A DNA stretch of 64,000 nucleotides from NCBI GenBank assembly GCA_951213105.1, contig OX578152.1, positions 70,127,180 to 70,191,179 on the forward strand, given 5' to 3'. This document shows, piece after piece, positions 46,277 to 58,381 of the stretch. Origin of the DNA: Amaurobius ferox (Eukaryota; Arthropoda; Arachnida; Araneae; Amaurobiidae). A model generated the notes under the pieces. The model did not search any database. It was not told the origin of the DNA and saw only the letters and a list, made by a program, of their open reading frames with translations. The stretch's first letter is position 1; each line of letters starts with the position of its first letter. The position numbers and the translations under genes are program-made.

Positions 46277-46611
46277 GTCAATTATCGAAAAAATAAGAAA
46301 GCATGGTTGATATCAATGGTCTTTGGAGAATGTCTGCAAGAGTTTGGGGTGCAGAGATGTACCAGTCAATTATCGAAAAAACAAGAAAGCATGGTTGACA
46401 TCAATGGTCTTTGGAGAATTGTTGAAAGAGTTTGGGATGCAGAGGTCTATCAATCTATTATCGGATTAATGAAAAAGTATGGTTGACATCAGTGGTCTTT
46501 GAAGGATGGCTGCAAGAGTTTGGGGTACAGAGGCCTAGCAGTCAATTATTGGAATAATAAAAAATTATGGTTGACATCAATGGTCTTTGAAGAATGGCTG
46601 AAAATTTTTGA

Positions 46612-47290
46612 TGAAGGAGGAAATTGCGAAATAGAGTAGACACATTCTGCTTTCTGTAGATAATTGAACACAATTGAACATTAATTTTTATTAATAATTA
46701 AATATGATTTAATATTGACTACTCTTGGTATTATGAACACAAATTTGAATAATATAACATTGTATCGTTTTCTGCCTAATGTAATTTCAAAGCGTTAGTC
46801 TTACCTATAATCACTATAAAATGTTTTAAAGTCTATTATAGGACTCGTATTATTTAGCAAATACTATTGAATCTTAAATTCATCTTTGTTTCTGATATGA
46901 AGTTTAATCGCGGATTTTCATTTAACATCTGGCATGGTTCTCATCCAAAAACAATAAAAAACTGCTGGAAATATGCCTGAGTTTTTAAGAAAAATCCAAC
47001 AAATCTTAATTTTTAAACCTATCCATGAAGATATTTCAATATTGAATAGGTTACTGGTAAAAGAAGTTTTGCCAGCTACTTTCGATAATTATGCTGTAAG
47101 CTATGATTGTGTTGAAACACAAGAATAAGTTACCGATAATAACATTTTAGCTATAAATTCTGATAATATGTCTGATGATTAAAAAGAGAGAGCAAGTATA
47201 TCATCAAAAATTAAGTTTGCTTCCAAAATTGACAGACTCAAACTGACTATTTTGAGCCCGCAGAATTAACTTCTGTAACAATATGGATAT
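46612..47290. other. AT-rich intergenic DNA, no gene seen
   Basis: No element ends or coding signal recognised between the satellite and the next H1 copy. Confidence 0.45.
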
Positions 47291-47296
47291 AATGAA

Positions 47297-48106
47297 AAAA
47301 AATCTGATGTGGGCAACACATGACTTTCCTTATATAATGTAATGAATTTACTACTTTTACAGTAAAAAAATAGGTTTTTCTTATAGCAGATACGAACATT
47401 CTTTCCAAGACATTGAATTTTCGACAATTAGTCGTCATTTTCATTGATTTAGCGTCATTTTTATCCATTTAGCGAGATTTTCGTTAATTTGGCAACATTT
47501 CAAAAAGTCGCCAAGTTGGCGACATTCCGCCAAATTCGTCGCCAAAATCGCGCCAAGCGTTATGCACTAAGAAATAAGTTATTCTTACAGCCGATAAATG
47601 ATTATTGGCGTTCAAATATAAAAGTATTACTCAAAGTATCTTTCTTCATGAATGGAACGAGCTAGATCCACGAGAATGATGTCACCCAATTTATCGCATG
47701 GTATTACATATGAAAAGTGAACATGTTTATCAATAGGAATTTTTTTTTTATTTTATATGACTTTTTGATTTTTTTTTTGAAAAATGTACAATATCTCAAA
47801 AACGGCTCGTGTTAGCGTTCTAAAATTTAAGTCAATCGTTTTCTAATGAAAAACTACATAAAAAATGTCTACTTGCGTAACTTTATTAGTGGTTTTGATT
47901 TTTTGACGATTTTTTCAAAATTTCATTCGAAAATTTAGGGGGGTTCTGAACATTCGATTGCGTATAAAAACAATAAGCTTCCAGTGCTTACGGATTGTGA
48001 TTTTTGTACCAAATTTGGTTCAAATCGGTCCATTCGTTCGTCAGTTATCGTCTCCACAGACCCACTGACACACACACACACACACACATACACACACACA
48101 CACATA

Positions 48107-48140
<34 letters not shown>

Positions 48141-48299
48141 TACTTTCACACACGCACACACACACACAGACATCACTTCAAAAATGTTTGATTCGTGATC
48201 AGGGATGCTTGAAACGTGCTCTCCCGTCGAAAACTCGAATTCGAATTTTCGACCCCGTCACAATACTTTCCTTATACATTATGTATATAAGGAAAGTAA
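47297..48299 (+). mobile_element. H1 hairpin-ended element, copy 4 (most complete)
   Basis: Full 5' end (AAATCTGATGTGGGCAACAC) with subterminal CTTTCCTTATATAATG. The body includes GCGTCATTTTTATCCATTTA, the complement of the motif shared with the coding-like segment near 4.96 kb. Then come TCACCCAATTTATCGCATGG, a long AC microsatellite (about 48066-48172, interrupted by TCATACTTTCAC units), CTCCCGTCGAAAACTCGAATTC and the terminal hairpin (48267-48297). All open frames across it are repeat-derived. Confidence 0.7.
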
Positions 48300-49595
48300 T
48301 ACTATGCAAATGCATTTGATTCGAATGTTCATAAGAAAGTTACAGAATTTTTTCAACATAAATTAAAAAGCAATATATTTCAACTTTACTATAAAAATTT
48401 TTTGTTTCACAATATTGCAATATACAGGCAGGTAAGACTTTTTTATTGGTAATCCTATATCTAAACTTTTAACATTTATTGTGAATATCGGTTGTAACGA
48501 AAATATTTTCCCAACCCTTGAGACTTCGTTACATTCGTGTTCAGTGTATATATTTTTAATTTCGTTACATACGGGCTGCACTGAATTCCTTTTTGAATGC
48601 GTAATGGCTTTATGTTATTATTCTGTATTACTTTGGAAGTAAAAAGGAATGCTATAGAAAACATAATTATTACTATCATATTATACATAGTATGATATAT
48701 CCTTACATACATAGAATTTATTTGCAATTTTTAAAAATTACTTTTTATTTTCAGATTATATCAAAGAATTAAATTTTTAATTATATGATTTTCTTATATT
48801 TTTATTTTTAATGCAACAAGATCATTAAAAATACCGCATATCTGTATCTTTAAAATCAACTGAATTATGATAAAGGAAAAAATCTGTATCACGTTTCCGT
48901 ACCATGTGAAAGGCTGTTTTATCAGTGAAAATAGGGATCATAAATAAATTGACGATGGAAATTAGATCAAAAATACGTTAATATGTGTCAAAATTCTTTA
49001 TCACAAATGCATCTAAATAAAGCATTACACAGACAGAGATCATTTAAAGCAGTGGTACTCACTACGCGGTCGGGACACATAATTAAAATGCATACATTGA
49101 TCTTTTTGTGATATGTCGCAAATTTACATTTCTAATTTGATATAGGGTCCCCATTCACAATGTTCAATTTTCAATTAAACATTGAAAATTGAATTACTCG
49201 TTCAATTTTAAAGATACAGATATGCGGGGGTTTTTGATGATCTTGTTGCACTAAAAATAAAGATTTTCTAAATTGACCAAATTTGTCTAAGGGGGATCGT
49301 ATAAAAGTGTAAAAAGTGTCCCTTTTTGAAAATCAATGGGAGGACTATTTCATTAACGTAGTCTTATTTCCTACCTTACTTTCAACATTTTTGCAATTTA
49401 CATTGCCCACTTATCTCCAACAGATAAATAATTAAAGCGCTTTTCAATCTTTTTGGGACACCCTTGCATACTTTTTCTCTTACAAAAATAAAATTATTGA
49501 ACGTCCAGCAAGAAGAAAGGCTAGCAAGACATTGCTTAAAGGATTTTTTTGTCTGAAGACTTTCCCGTTGCTGAACTCTCAATTCACATATTATT
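48300..49595. other. AT-rich DNA, possible single hAT-like terminus near 49.05 kb
   Basis: CAGTGGTACTCACTACGCGG (about 49052-49071) resembles hAT-type terminal repeats (CAGTGGTTCTCA...), but no matching inverted end was found. Inverted pairs such as TTCAATTTTCAATT/AATTGAAAATTGAA occur near 49163-49190. No gene seen. Confidence 0.35.
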
Positions 49596-49599
49596 CTTC

Positions 49600-49860
49600 T
49601 TACTCTCATGATCTAGGATTAATGACTCATATAAAAGTTTAGAAACAAATGCATTAAGAAACGAAAAACCTATGCAAGTAATGCAAATTGTGTATTTGAA
49701 TTAGCATCAAGAGTTAAAAGCCGCAAATTGCGTAAGAGCTTTTTCGCAAGGATCATCATTTTTATATCCCTGCAAATTACTATTATAGAATTCTCGTGAT
49801 GTGTTTTTCAGATGGATTATGTTTGTGAGCTTTTTGCGAGAATTTTACAAGTAAAAGCAG
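49600..49860 (+). repeat. Repeat P, copy 4
   Basis: Identified by CTTACTCTCATGATCTAGGATTAATG, CATTAAGAAACGAAAAACCTATGCAAGTAATG and GCAAGGATCATCATTTTTATATCC. Diverged from the other copies. Confidence 0.45.
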
Positions 49861-49864
49861 TGGT

Positions 49865-50920
49865 ATCTGTTAAGACATTTATGAGTTTCCGATTCAAGCA
49901 TTCCATTAAGTAAAACTGATATAAACAAAATAGTGCATCATGGATAGAATATTTATTTAAAGATAAAAGTTTTTTTACATATTTAATAAGCAATCTTAAG
50001 TATTAATAAGAAAATTACCCATTTTAACTTTTTCATATTGTCAAAAACAAAAACTATTCTTTTCCGAATGACAAAAGTGTTATATTAAAATTATTCAGAA
50101 TATTTATATTTTTTTGCTGTTTTCATATTTTGTGATTAAATATGGTGACACCTGCACACTTCTTGAAATTTGTTGATCACCAGTTTTAATTATTAGCAGT
50201 CAAACGATTTTAAATTGTATATTTATTATTTTTGAGAGTCAAAGTTGTGTAAGTTTTTAGATAATCCCTTTGTATCAGCGCCCCTAATTCGAATATTCGA
50301 AATTTTCAATATTTTTGTTGATCTAAAAGCTAAGGCGGATCAAATGAGACCCAAACCCAGATTTTAGCTATAATGGAATGCTTGATTCATACGTGCTTGA
50401 TTTTGATATATCACCCCCCCCCCCCACTCAATCAGTCAGTCAGTTCAGTGCATATGTGCCTTTATATATTCTGTGCCTTTATATGTTCAGTTCATATTTG
50501 CCGGCCGTTATATTGTATAAATATATATTTGCCTTTAAAATCAGTGACGTTATATCTTTTTTTAGCAGACAAAATCTTTTTCACCACTTTTATACATGTG
50601 CATGTTTCAAGTACCTTACGACACAAGTATAATTTTCAGAGGCAGGTTTAATTCCTTCTCTGTTTGTGTAATACAATATATAGCAAAATCTAGCTCAAAT
50701 ATTTATTGATTAGATTTTGCTAGAAATGGGGGAAAAGGAATTGACTCATATATTTGAAATGACTCGAAAAATATCGAAAAACGCATGGAAAGATAAATGC
50801 GCCTAAATTTATAATTAAATACCTGTTTTATATATAACTGTTTATAGTAAAATTAATGAGATAATAATTCATTTTTTTCAGGATTTTTTCTTGTGAAATT
50901 GCATTTCCATTCCAGATCGC
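49865..50920. other. AT-rich DNA with a short poly-C run
   Basis: A C run lies at 50413-50426 beside CAATCAGTCAGTCAGTTCAGT. Two overlapping plus-strand frames (50373-50651) are read through it in different phases, which argues against either being coding. Confidence 0.4.
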
Positions 50921-50921
50921 C

Positions 50922-52048
50922 CTCGTTTCAGTTCACTTATTATGATTTCAGTTCATTCATTCTCATCTCAATTCATTCATTCTCATTTCAATTTATTCAT
51001 TCTCATTTTTGTTCATTATTGTCATTTTAGTTCCTTTATACCCATTTCAGTTTGTTCATTCTCGTTTCAGTTCATTGAACCTCATTTCAGTTTATTCATT
51101 CTCGTTTCAGCTCATAAAATTTCATTTCAGTGTATTCTCGTTTCAGTTCATTAAATCTCATTTCAGTTTATTCATCCTCGTTTCAGTTCACTGAATCTTA
51201 TTTCAGTTTATACATTCTTGTTTCAATTCATTGAACTTCATTTCAGTTAATTTATTCTTGTTCCAGTTTATTCATTCTCGTTTCAGTTCATTGAACCTGA
51301 TTTCAACTTATTCATTCCGGTTTCAGCTCATAAAACCTCATTCCAATGTATTTATTCTCGTTTCAGTTCATTAAATCTCATTTCAGTTTATTCATCCTCG
51401 TTTCAGTTCATTGAACCTCACTTCAGTTAATTCATTATCGTTTCAGTTCATTCATTCTCGTTTCAGTTCATTGAACCTCGTTTCAGTTTATTCATTCTGG
51501 TTTCAGCTCATAAAATCTCATTTCAATGTATTTATCCTCGTTTCAGTTCAATGAATCTCATTTCAGTTTATTCATCCTCAATTCAGTTCATTGAAGCTAA
51601 TTTCAGTTTATACATTCTCGTTTCAGTTCATTGAGCCTCATTTCAGTTAATTCATTCTATTTTAGTTTATTTATTCTCGTTTCAGTTCATTGAACCTTAT
51701 TTAAGTTTATTCATTTTTATTTCAGTTCATTGAATTTCATTTCAGTTTATTCATTTTCGTTTTAGTTAATTCAATTTCATTCATTCTCTTTTCAGTTCAT
51801 TGAACCTCATTTCAGTTTATTCATTTTCATTTCAGCTCATAGAATCTCATTTTCGTTTATTCATTCTCGTTTCAGTTCATTTGAATTTCATTTCAGTTTA
51901 TTCATTTTCGTTTTAGTTCATTCAATTTCATTTCATTTTATTCATTCCTTTTCAGTTCATTCAATCTCATTTTAGTTTATTCATTCTCGTTTCAGTTCAT
52001 TCATATTTCGGTTCATTCACATTTCAGTTCATTCTTTTTCATTTCAGA
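50922..52048 (+). repeat. 20-bp minisatellite rich in TTTCAG
   Basis: About 56 units of TTCATTCTCGTTTCAGTTCA and variants. Neighbouring units often alternate (CTCG TTTCAGTTCA / CTCA TTTCAGTTTA), giving a weak 40-bp dimer. Nearly every unit carries TTTCAG preceded by a pyrimidine-rich stretch, resembling a 3' splice acceptor. The Phe/Ser/His-rich open frames (50942-51194) are products of the repeat and not genes. Confidence 0.9.
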
Positions 52049-52239
52049 AAAACGAAACAGAAATTATTTTCAAACTGCAAAATTGATGCAATATGGAGAT
52101 ATGCGTGGATTCCAAGGATTCTTATACGCGATTAAACTAAAATTAACGTATATAAAGGAAGTAATTGAAGTTTGCAGATAATGCTATGTGTACCCCACAA
52201 CTTTTTTTCGAAATTGGTTGACATGTAACAGAATCCTCA

Positions 52240-52510
52240 CTTGTCTACTCCCATGCACATGAATTACTTGGTGACTTAAAAATAAATACACTAAAGACTG
52301 AATACATTATTTAAGTATTGAAAATGGTGCTTTGAATATTCTTTATAGTTAAAAACTCAAAATGACTCAGAATTGATATCGCTGCTTTTATTTTCTTCTA
52401 TCATTACTCCTTCTAGAACAATTGGGGTGATGGGTTTGTAACGGTTTGTAGCTAGTAGTAGAAGCACTTTACGAACAAGTCTTCTAATTTTCATTTAATG
52501 GGATATATCT
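52240..52510 (+). repeat. Repeat P, copy 5
   Basis: Shares CACTAAAGACTGAATACATTATTTAAGTATTGAAAATGGTGC and GATGGGTTTGTAACGGTTTGTAG with the other copies, and is followed directly by an H4 element. Confidence 0.5.
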
Positions 52511-52529
52511 GGTTGAACATGTACTGATT

Positions 52530-52840
52530 CTTACTTTCTCATGTATTTGAGAAAGTATTGCTTTCACGAAAATTTTCGATTTCGAGATTTTGATGCCAAT
52601 TTATGTTTTATGACCTCCTGAACACGTTTGACTATTTTTTGAGCGATGTCAGTCAGTCTGTCTGTGGTCGATTTGTTGTTTATACGATAACAGCCACAAA
52701 TATTAATGGATTTTCACCAAACTTTATATCCGACTTTATTATGAAAAAAATCTAAAGCTAGATATTATTTATTTTAAATTCGAGCGAAAACTTCGAAATT
52801 TATTCGAAATTTTATAATTTTTAACGTGACAGCATGGGAC
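52530..52840 (-). mobile_element. H4 hairpin-ended element, copy 2
   Basis: The stem-loop ACTTTCTCA-TGTATT-TGAGAAAGT (52533-52556) has perfect nine-base arms. It is followed by ATTTTCGATTTCGAGATTTT, GACCTCCTGAACACGTTTGA, GCGATGTCAGTCAGTCTGTCT and CGATAACAGCCACAAATATT. This is the inverted counterpart of 36425-36735. The microsatellite is short here (CAGT/CTGT, about 52649-52664). Confidence 0.6.
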
Positions 52841-52844
52841 AAAA

Positions 52845-53325
52845 TTTGCACAGTAATGCATAAAAGGGTTTATTTATGGCTTAACGATCACGAGGTTTTA
52901 TAGTTTCAATCATTGTTGTAAAGAATAGTCGTGATATAATTTTTTCGTTCGTGACATCATTAGCTCCCACCTGGGGGTTCATTGTCAAGTATGGATACAA
53001 TCGAAAGATTTTTTTCAAACCCTTCAAAGTGAAGTGTAACAGGTTATAGTTGTAATAATTTGAACCCAAAATACCTATTTTTTAAATTTTTCTTGTAAAA
53101 TTAAAGAAAACTGAATTCTGATACGAGAAAGTCGAGTTGAACCATATTCTGGTTAATGTTTTATATAATAATAAATACATTGCAAAAAGGCGGAAATGCT
53201 TTGAACGTTTTACATCAAAGTAAAAATATTTAATATAAACATTTACTCACTATTACTCTATAATTACAATTTATCAAAAATAAGTTCATCTATTTCCAGA
53301 ACGACGTTAATGATCGCCTAGAGAA
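52845..53325. other. AT-rich DNA, no gene seen
   Basis: A 62-codon minus-strand frame (52881-53069) has ordinary composition but no motif I recognise. I do not call it a gene. Confidence 0.4.
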
Positions 53326-53329
53326 AAAA

Positions 53330-53720
53330 AATCGTTAAAATCTTTTGATGAAATCCCTTTTTTTTACCTGTTATATTCTATATCTTATCCCTAGGTTAAT
53401 CTCTTGTCTTCTTTACTCTCATAAAATTCAATTAATTGCTGGCATTAATTTTTGAAAACAAATATATTAAGGAGTGAATAAATTATGCCAGCAAATTAAA
53501 ATGGCGTTTTTAATTTGATTTTGAATTATAAGGCTGAATTCGCTCTGTACAATTTCACCTTTCTGGTAGGTCGGGCGGTCTGGGTCTCAACAATAACAAC
53601 AAAGGAATCACAATTTTTGTTTTCTCCTGAATTATTTCTTATTGGAACAATTATAACGTGATAAGCTTATAAGTGACAGTGTGCTTGTGATGGAAGTTTT
53701 TTATGAAGATTCTACTGGTA
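53330..53720 (+). repeat. Repeat P, copy 6, with SINE tail insert
   Basis: Contains CTCTTGTCTTCTTTACTCTC, ATTAAGGAGTGAATAAATTATG and TTTTCTCCTGAATTATTTCTT as in copy 2. Copy 2 reads GTTTTCACAAAGGAATTGCC, whereas here SINE tail sequence interrupts the same place. Confidence 0.6.
53555..53602 (+). mobile_element. SINE tail fragment (~48 bp)
   Basis: CACCTTTCTGGTAGGTCGGG followed by CGGTCTGGGTCTC and CAACAATAACAACAAA. Compared with the repeat-P copy at 39.83 kb it is an extra block at the position after TTTCAC. I could not define a target-site duplication with confidence. Confidence 0.75.
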
Positions 53721-53724
53721 AAAA

Positions 53725-54450
53725 TGTTATTTAGTGGGGAATGTAAATTTAAACTTGTAATGGATTCTTAACGTCCATAATAAACGTCCGTTTCTACTGA
53801 AATCACTAAGGACACACTCAAAAACACGCTCTATGCAAAGCAGAAAAAAAGATGATTCTAAAACTCTTTCCGAAATTGTCTTCCCGAATGACAAGAACCC
53901 ACCCATTTTACGCAATATGCTAACCCCTCTTTAAAATGGATCTGATGCAGATAGAGGGAACCCGAAATCTCCATTGAAGTACAAGACGGTTCATTGAGAT
54001 GACTGAATGCGATCACTTAAAGAATTACTTATGAAATTGAAAAAAAAAATTAGAATGGTGAGATTTATGGGGATGTTTCAGCCAGATTATAGAATTGTGG
54101 TAATCTTTATTTTTCAGATATGACCATACGATCATGTTAAAAATGTGATTTACTTAAAATTTTGATGTATTTAAAAATAATAAATAATAAATAATAAATA
54201 TGAAAGAATTATTCCATAGCTTCAATTCAAACACTGCTGGAAAGAACTTTTTCGATCTTTACGATGGTGTCAAGAAGAAAACTCTGATAATATTTGCGGT
54301 CACTAAGGAATTTATTTGTGTATCGGACTCAAATATAAAATAACTAAAAAACTAATTCTAAATAAAAAAAAAATAATACTGAGGTATACTTTTCTTGATC
54401 TTCAAGTACATAAGTATAAAATTTCACGGCTGAAAGATACTTTACGTTTT
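53725..54450. other. AT-rich DNA, no gene seen
   Basis: A short AATAATAAAT tandem lies at about 54176-54198. No gene or element recognised. Confidence 0.4.
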
Positions 54451-54464
54451 ATCGCTATAAACTG

Positions 54465-54485
54465 CACATACACACACATTCAGAG

Positions 54486-54516
<31 letters not shown>

Positions 54517-54674
54517 CACACACACACACACACTAACACTAACACAACCTCTAAAACGTTCGATGAGGATTCAGGAATGCTTGAAACGCGCTCTTTCGCC
54601 AAATACTCTTATTCAAATTTTCGACCCTGTCACAATATATTCCCTATACATTATACTATGAATGTAAGGAAAAT
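54465..54674 (+). mobile_element. H1-related element end: microsatellite plus hairpin
   Basis: The AC array with interspersed ACTAAC units (54465-54546) is followed by AACGTTCGATGAGGATTCAGG, AAATTTTCGACCCTGTCACA and a hairpin (54638-54674, TATTCCCTATACATT...GAATGTAAGGAAAATA). This is the inverted paralog of the hairpin end at 40.2-40.35 kb. Confidence 0.55.
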
Positions 54675-55225
54675 AAAACTACACTTTCCATTAAATAGAT
54701 GTACTCCATATATGTCACATTTCGAGAAAATTTTACTTTTGTGCTGCAGAAAAATACCACAATAAAAACACTAGAAATTATTTATACAAATGCATTAAAT
54801 AGAGAATGCTGAGCTCTGGAAAACTTACGCTGCTAAACTATTTCTTTCTTCTTCTGAAGTACCACGTATAATACAAAACTGTTACAAATTAAAAAAGATA
54901 TTTCCCATTAAATGAAAGTCCTTGCCTGTAAAATCTTCACAAAAGATTATTTCCATTAGAAACCAAGAAAAAAAGAAATATGAGAGAAAATGAAAATGCC
55001 GATTCTTTTGTGAAAACGTCCTCAGCCAATTCGAGCTTTCAATTCTAAATTAGAAACTCCTTTTTCCTTACTGGCATAATTTATTCACTCCTTAATGAAT
55101 TTGTTCACACAAACATTGATGCCTGAAATTAATCTAATTTTATGAGAGAAAAAACGAGAAGAGGTTAATCTCGGATTTAGTTACATAAATTCGAACAAAA
55201 AATATGTACTTTTCCCGAAGGTTTT
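54545..55225 (-). repeat. Repeat P plus hairpin end, inverted copy 7
   Basis: The minus strand follows 39590-40330 in order: AGGTTAATCTCGGATTTAG-side block, CATTAAGGAGTGAATAAATT, GAGGACGTTTTCACAAAAGA, GACTTTCATTTAATGGGAAA, TTCTCGAAATGTGACATATA, then the hairpin. A ~700-bp inverted pair about 14-15 kb apart. Confidence 0.65.
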
Positions 55226-55229
55226 TTCT

Positions 55230-55775
55230 TGATTTTACCTATGTACCAAATATACCTATGTACTAAATTTCATGACTGTACGGCGCCTTACGATTTATCG
55301 CTATAGACTGCACATACGTACACACGCACAAAATTTTCTCCACACTAAAATTTATTAGATTTCTTTATTGGAAAGTAAAAGTTAGTAAAAGGCAATTATT
55401 TCAAAAAGGCAATTATTTCATCTTTAGAAATCGCAAATCCTTCATGAGTCAAAATCTCTCAACAAGAGAAGATGAAGGATTTATACTAGCGTATAGGGAC
55501 TATAAGAACCAATTTTGAAACCTAAAAGCATGTTGAGAGCACTAAGTATGCATTCATACTCAGATTAGTTTTTGATCTACTGTAAATATCTTTCGAGTTC
55601 AAAACAGCTTCCATGCACCTAAAAAAGAAATAGGAAGCAAAATTTATCCAAACCAAGAGCTACAATATATTGTTATATTACCTATTCTTGTAAAATACAT
55701 ATTCATAGTAACATATATATCTATCTAAAATGCATAAATTATATATTCTTGTTAAATTGTAAAGAGCATTGCTAT
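55230..55775. other. AT-rich DNA, no gene seen
   Basis: Contains a short repeated piece (CCTATGTAC at about 55238 and 55255; AAAGGCAATTATTTCA twice near 55389 and 55406). No gene recognised. Confidence 0.4.
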
Positions 55776-55779
55776 TTCA

Positions 55780-56050
55780 GACGTGACTTGAACCCCGAAT
55801 CTTCGCACTGGCCAGCCCAATTAAGCTGCTGGTACGGAATTGCAAGCTATTATCGTTGAAGCAGATACGGCATTCTCTCTCTTATAATTTCAAATTGCCG
55901 TATAACTTGAAAATAGGACTAATCACCTCATGCTATTTTTACCTCTAGTTAGCCTCCTATATTTATCCATTTTAGTATCCAGCGGGGTCGTTGAACTCCC
56001 GATTTCAAACACGTGTCCAATACGCCACAGTCCATTGAAACACATTTAGA
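55780..56050 (-). repeat. Possible tRNA-derived SINE of a second family
   Basis: On the minus strand, TGGCGTATTGGACACGTGTT (near 56023) resembles an A box. About 30 bases on, GGGAGTTCAACGACCCCGCT resembles a B-box/T-loop region. The sequence ends near GGGGTTCAAGTCACGTCTG. A weakly similar segment sits at about 56085-56290 (shared GCTTGCAATTC, AAGATTCG and TTCAAGT landmarks). Suggestive only. Confidence 0.35.
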
Positions 56051-56495
56051 CCCCTAATATCACTTCACTAACCTGTAGGGATAATTTGTTCGGAAGCCAT
56101 TGTAAAATACCTTGCTGCTCCAGCCGGAACTTGAAGTACGAATCTTTGTACTGACAGGTTGAGGCTCTTATGACCTACAGGGGTAGAATTGCAAGCGTTG
56201 AAGTTAACTCTGCATTTTTCTCCCGCTAAGGTCCGATTGACGTGCAATTTGACAATCTGATTGACCATATCTTGTTGGTTTTATTTCAGACACCTGCAGC
56301 TATTTTTTTTATCTTCAAGTCAGCTTCGTGAGTGGTTGTTCGTTATCCAATGGTGAAAATGGAAACTTTGCGGTAATATTTTCACTCGCTAAAGAACACT
56401 TTGTGTGAAAATGCTAAAGCATAAAACAACTAAACAATAAATTCAAATTAAAAAAAATAACTGAGATGCACCTTCCCGGGTCCTGAAGTACCTGT

Positions 56496-56770
56496 TGTTG
56501 AGACCTAGACCGTCCGTCCTACCAGAAAGGTGTAAGGTAACTGTTTGGACGGCCTGCCACACAATTTAGACAGGAACCCAGTGGAGTAGGCATCCACAGG
56601 GACCGTATCCTCCTTCCCCTATCACCAACCTCTTGGAAGGACTTACGGACCCACATGTTTAACGTGATCGTACTCCGTGTGAACACGGCGACAGTTTTGG
56701 CAGCAGAGGGAATCGAACTCGGGCCTACCGAGTGCAACTCCCGCGAGCTAACCACTGGGCTACAGCGCCC
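56496..56770 (-). mobile_element. tRNA-headed SINE with long target-site duplication
   Basis: Exact 15-bp direct repeats TCCTGAAGTACCTGT flank it (56481-56495, 56771-56785). On the minus strand the A-box region is TAGCCCAGTGGTTAGCTCGC (56742-56761). The B box GAGTTCGATTCC (about 56708-56719) has one mismatch at its first consensus position. The body matches the other copies but has lost a few bases around GGCAGGCCGTCC. The tail is a short CAA run. Open frame 56519-56755 is accidental. Confidence 0.9.
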
Positions 56771-56789
56771 TCCTGAAGTACCTGTGAAC

Positions 56790-57205
56790 CAAATTTGATG
56801 GTCGTACGCCTAAGATTTTCCGTTACATATGGCACAGACACACAGACAGACATATTCCTTTATTATACAATATTAATGTTACCACATTTTAACGTATTCA
56901 CTTACAATTTCGATAAAAATAAAAACTCCTATCACTTGTATTGAATATAATTGAACCTTATAGAATCAATTCATTTGATAGATACATAAAATGTTCTAAG
57001 GATACTCTAAATTAACTCATAAATTCTTTTCATCAAAAGGTAACTTTCATTAAACCACACTTACTTACTGTTAGTTAATAATTAACTAGTAAAAAGTAAA
57101 AACAAATTCCTCTTCTCTCAGATCAAAATTAATGAACGTTTTGAAGATATCAGGAATACTTCCAGTTAAAAGCCTTTTTTTTTGTCCAAAATTGATTCCT
57201 CTGTA
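56790..57205. other. AT-rich DNA, no gene seen
   Basis: Contains the short GCACAGACACACAGACAGACATATT segment (about 56831-56855) that resembles other dispersed microsatellite-bearing fragments. Nothing else recognised. Confidence 0.4.
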
Positions 57206-57310
57206 ACTGAAACCGCGGTTAACCTCTTATTCTCTTTACTTTCATGCATTTGAATTAATTGCTGGCATCAGGGTTTGAAAACAAATCCATTAAGGAGTGA
57301 ATAAATTATG

Positions 57311-58372
<1,062 letters not shown>

Positions 58373-58381
58373 TATATGTAT

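Larger units (their letters stand above)
43708..46611 (+). repeat. 88-bp satellite array, about 33 monomers, with 1408-bp higher-order repeat
   Basis: The monomer runs CATGGTTGACATCAATGG, TTTTTGGAGAATGGCTGCAA, GAGTTTGGGGTGCAGAGGT, CTACCAGTCAATTATCGGA, ATAATGAAAAAG (88 bp). The array of about 2.9 kb is close to 33 units. Variant monomers (TCTACTAATC, CTTCCTGTCAAATATCGG, TGTGGTGCTGAGGTGTATC) recur in the same order 1408 bp apart, which is 16 monomers. Monomer length is not a multiple of three, so the open frames crossing it (for example at 45215 and 46256) change reading frame every unit and are not evidence of a protein. The flanks are ordinary AT-rich DNA. Confidence 0.95.

Noticed and set aside
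43708..46611. CRISPR-like or spacer-bearing array
   Set aside because: There is no unique spacer: the repeat is a contiguous 88-bp monomer in an animal genome.
49052..49071. hAT-type terminal inverted repeat
   Set aside because: Only one end was seen; no matching inverted end or 8-bp duplication could be found nearby.
50942..51194. Phe/Ser/His repeat protein
   Set aside because: Two overlapping frames are equally open and both derive from the 20-bp minisatellite.
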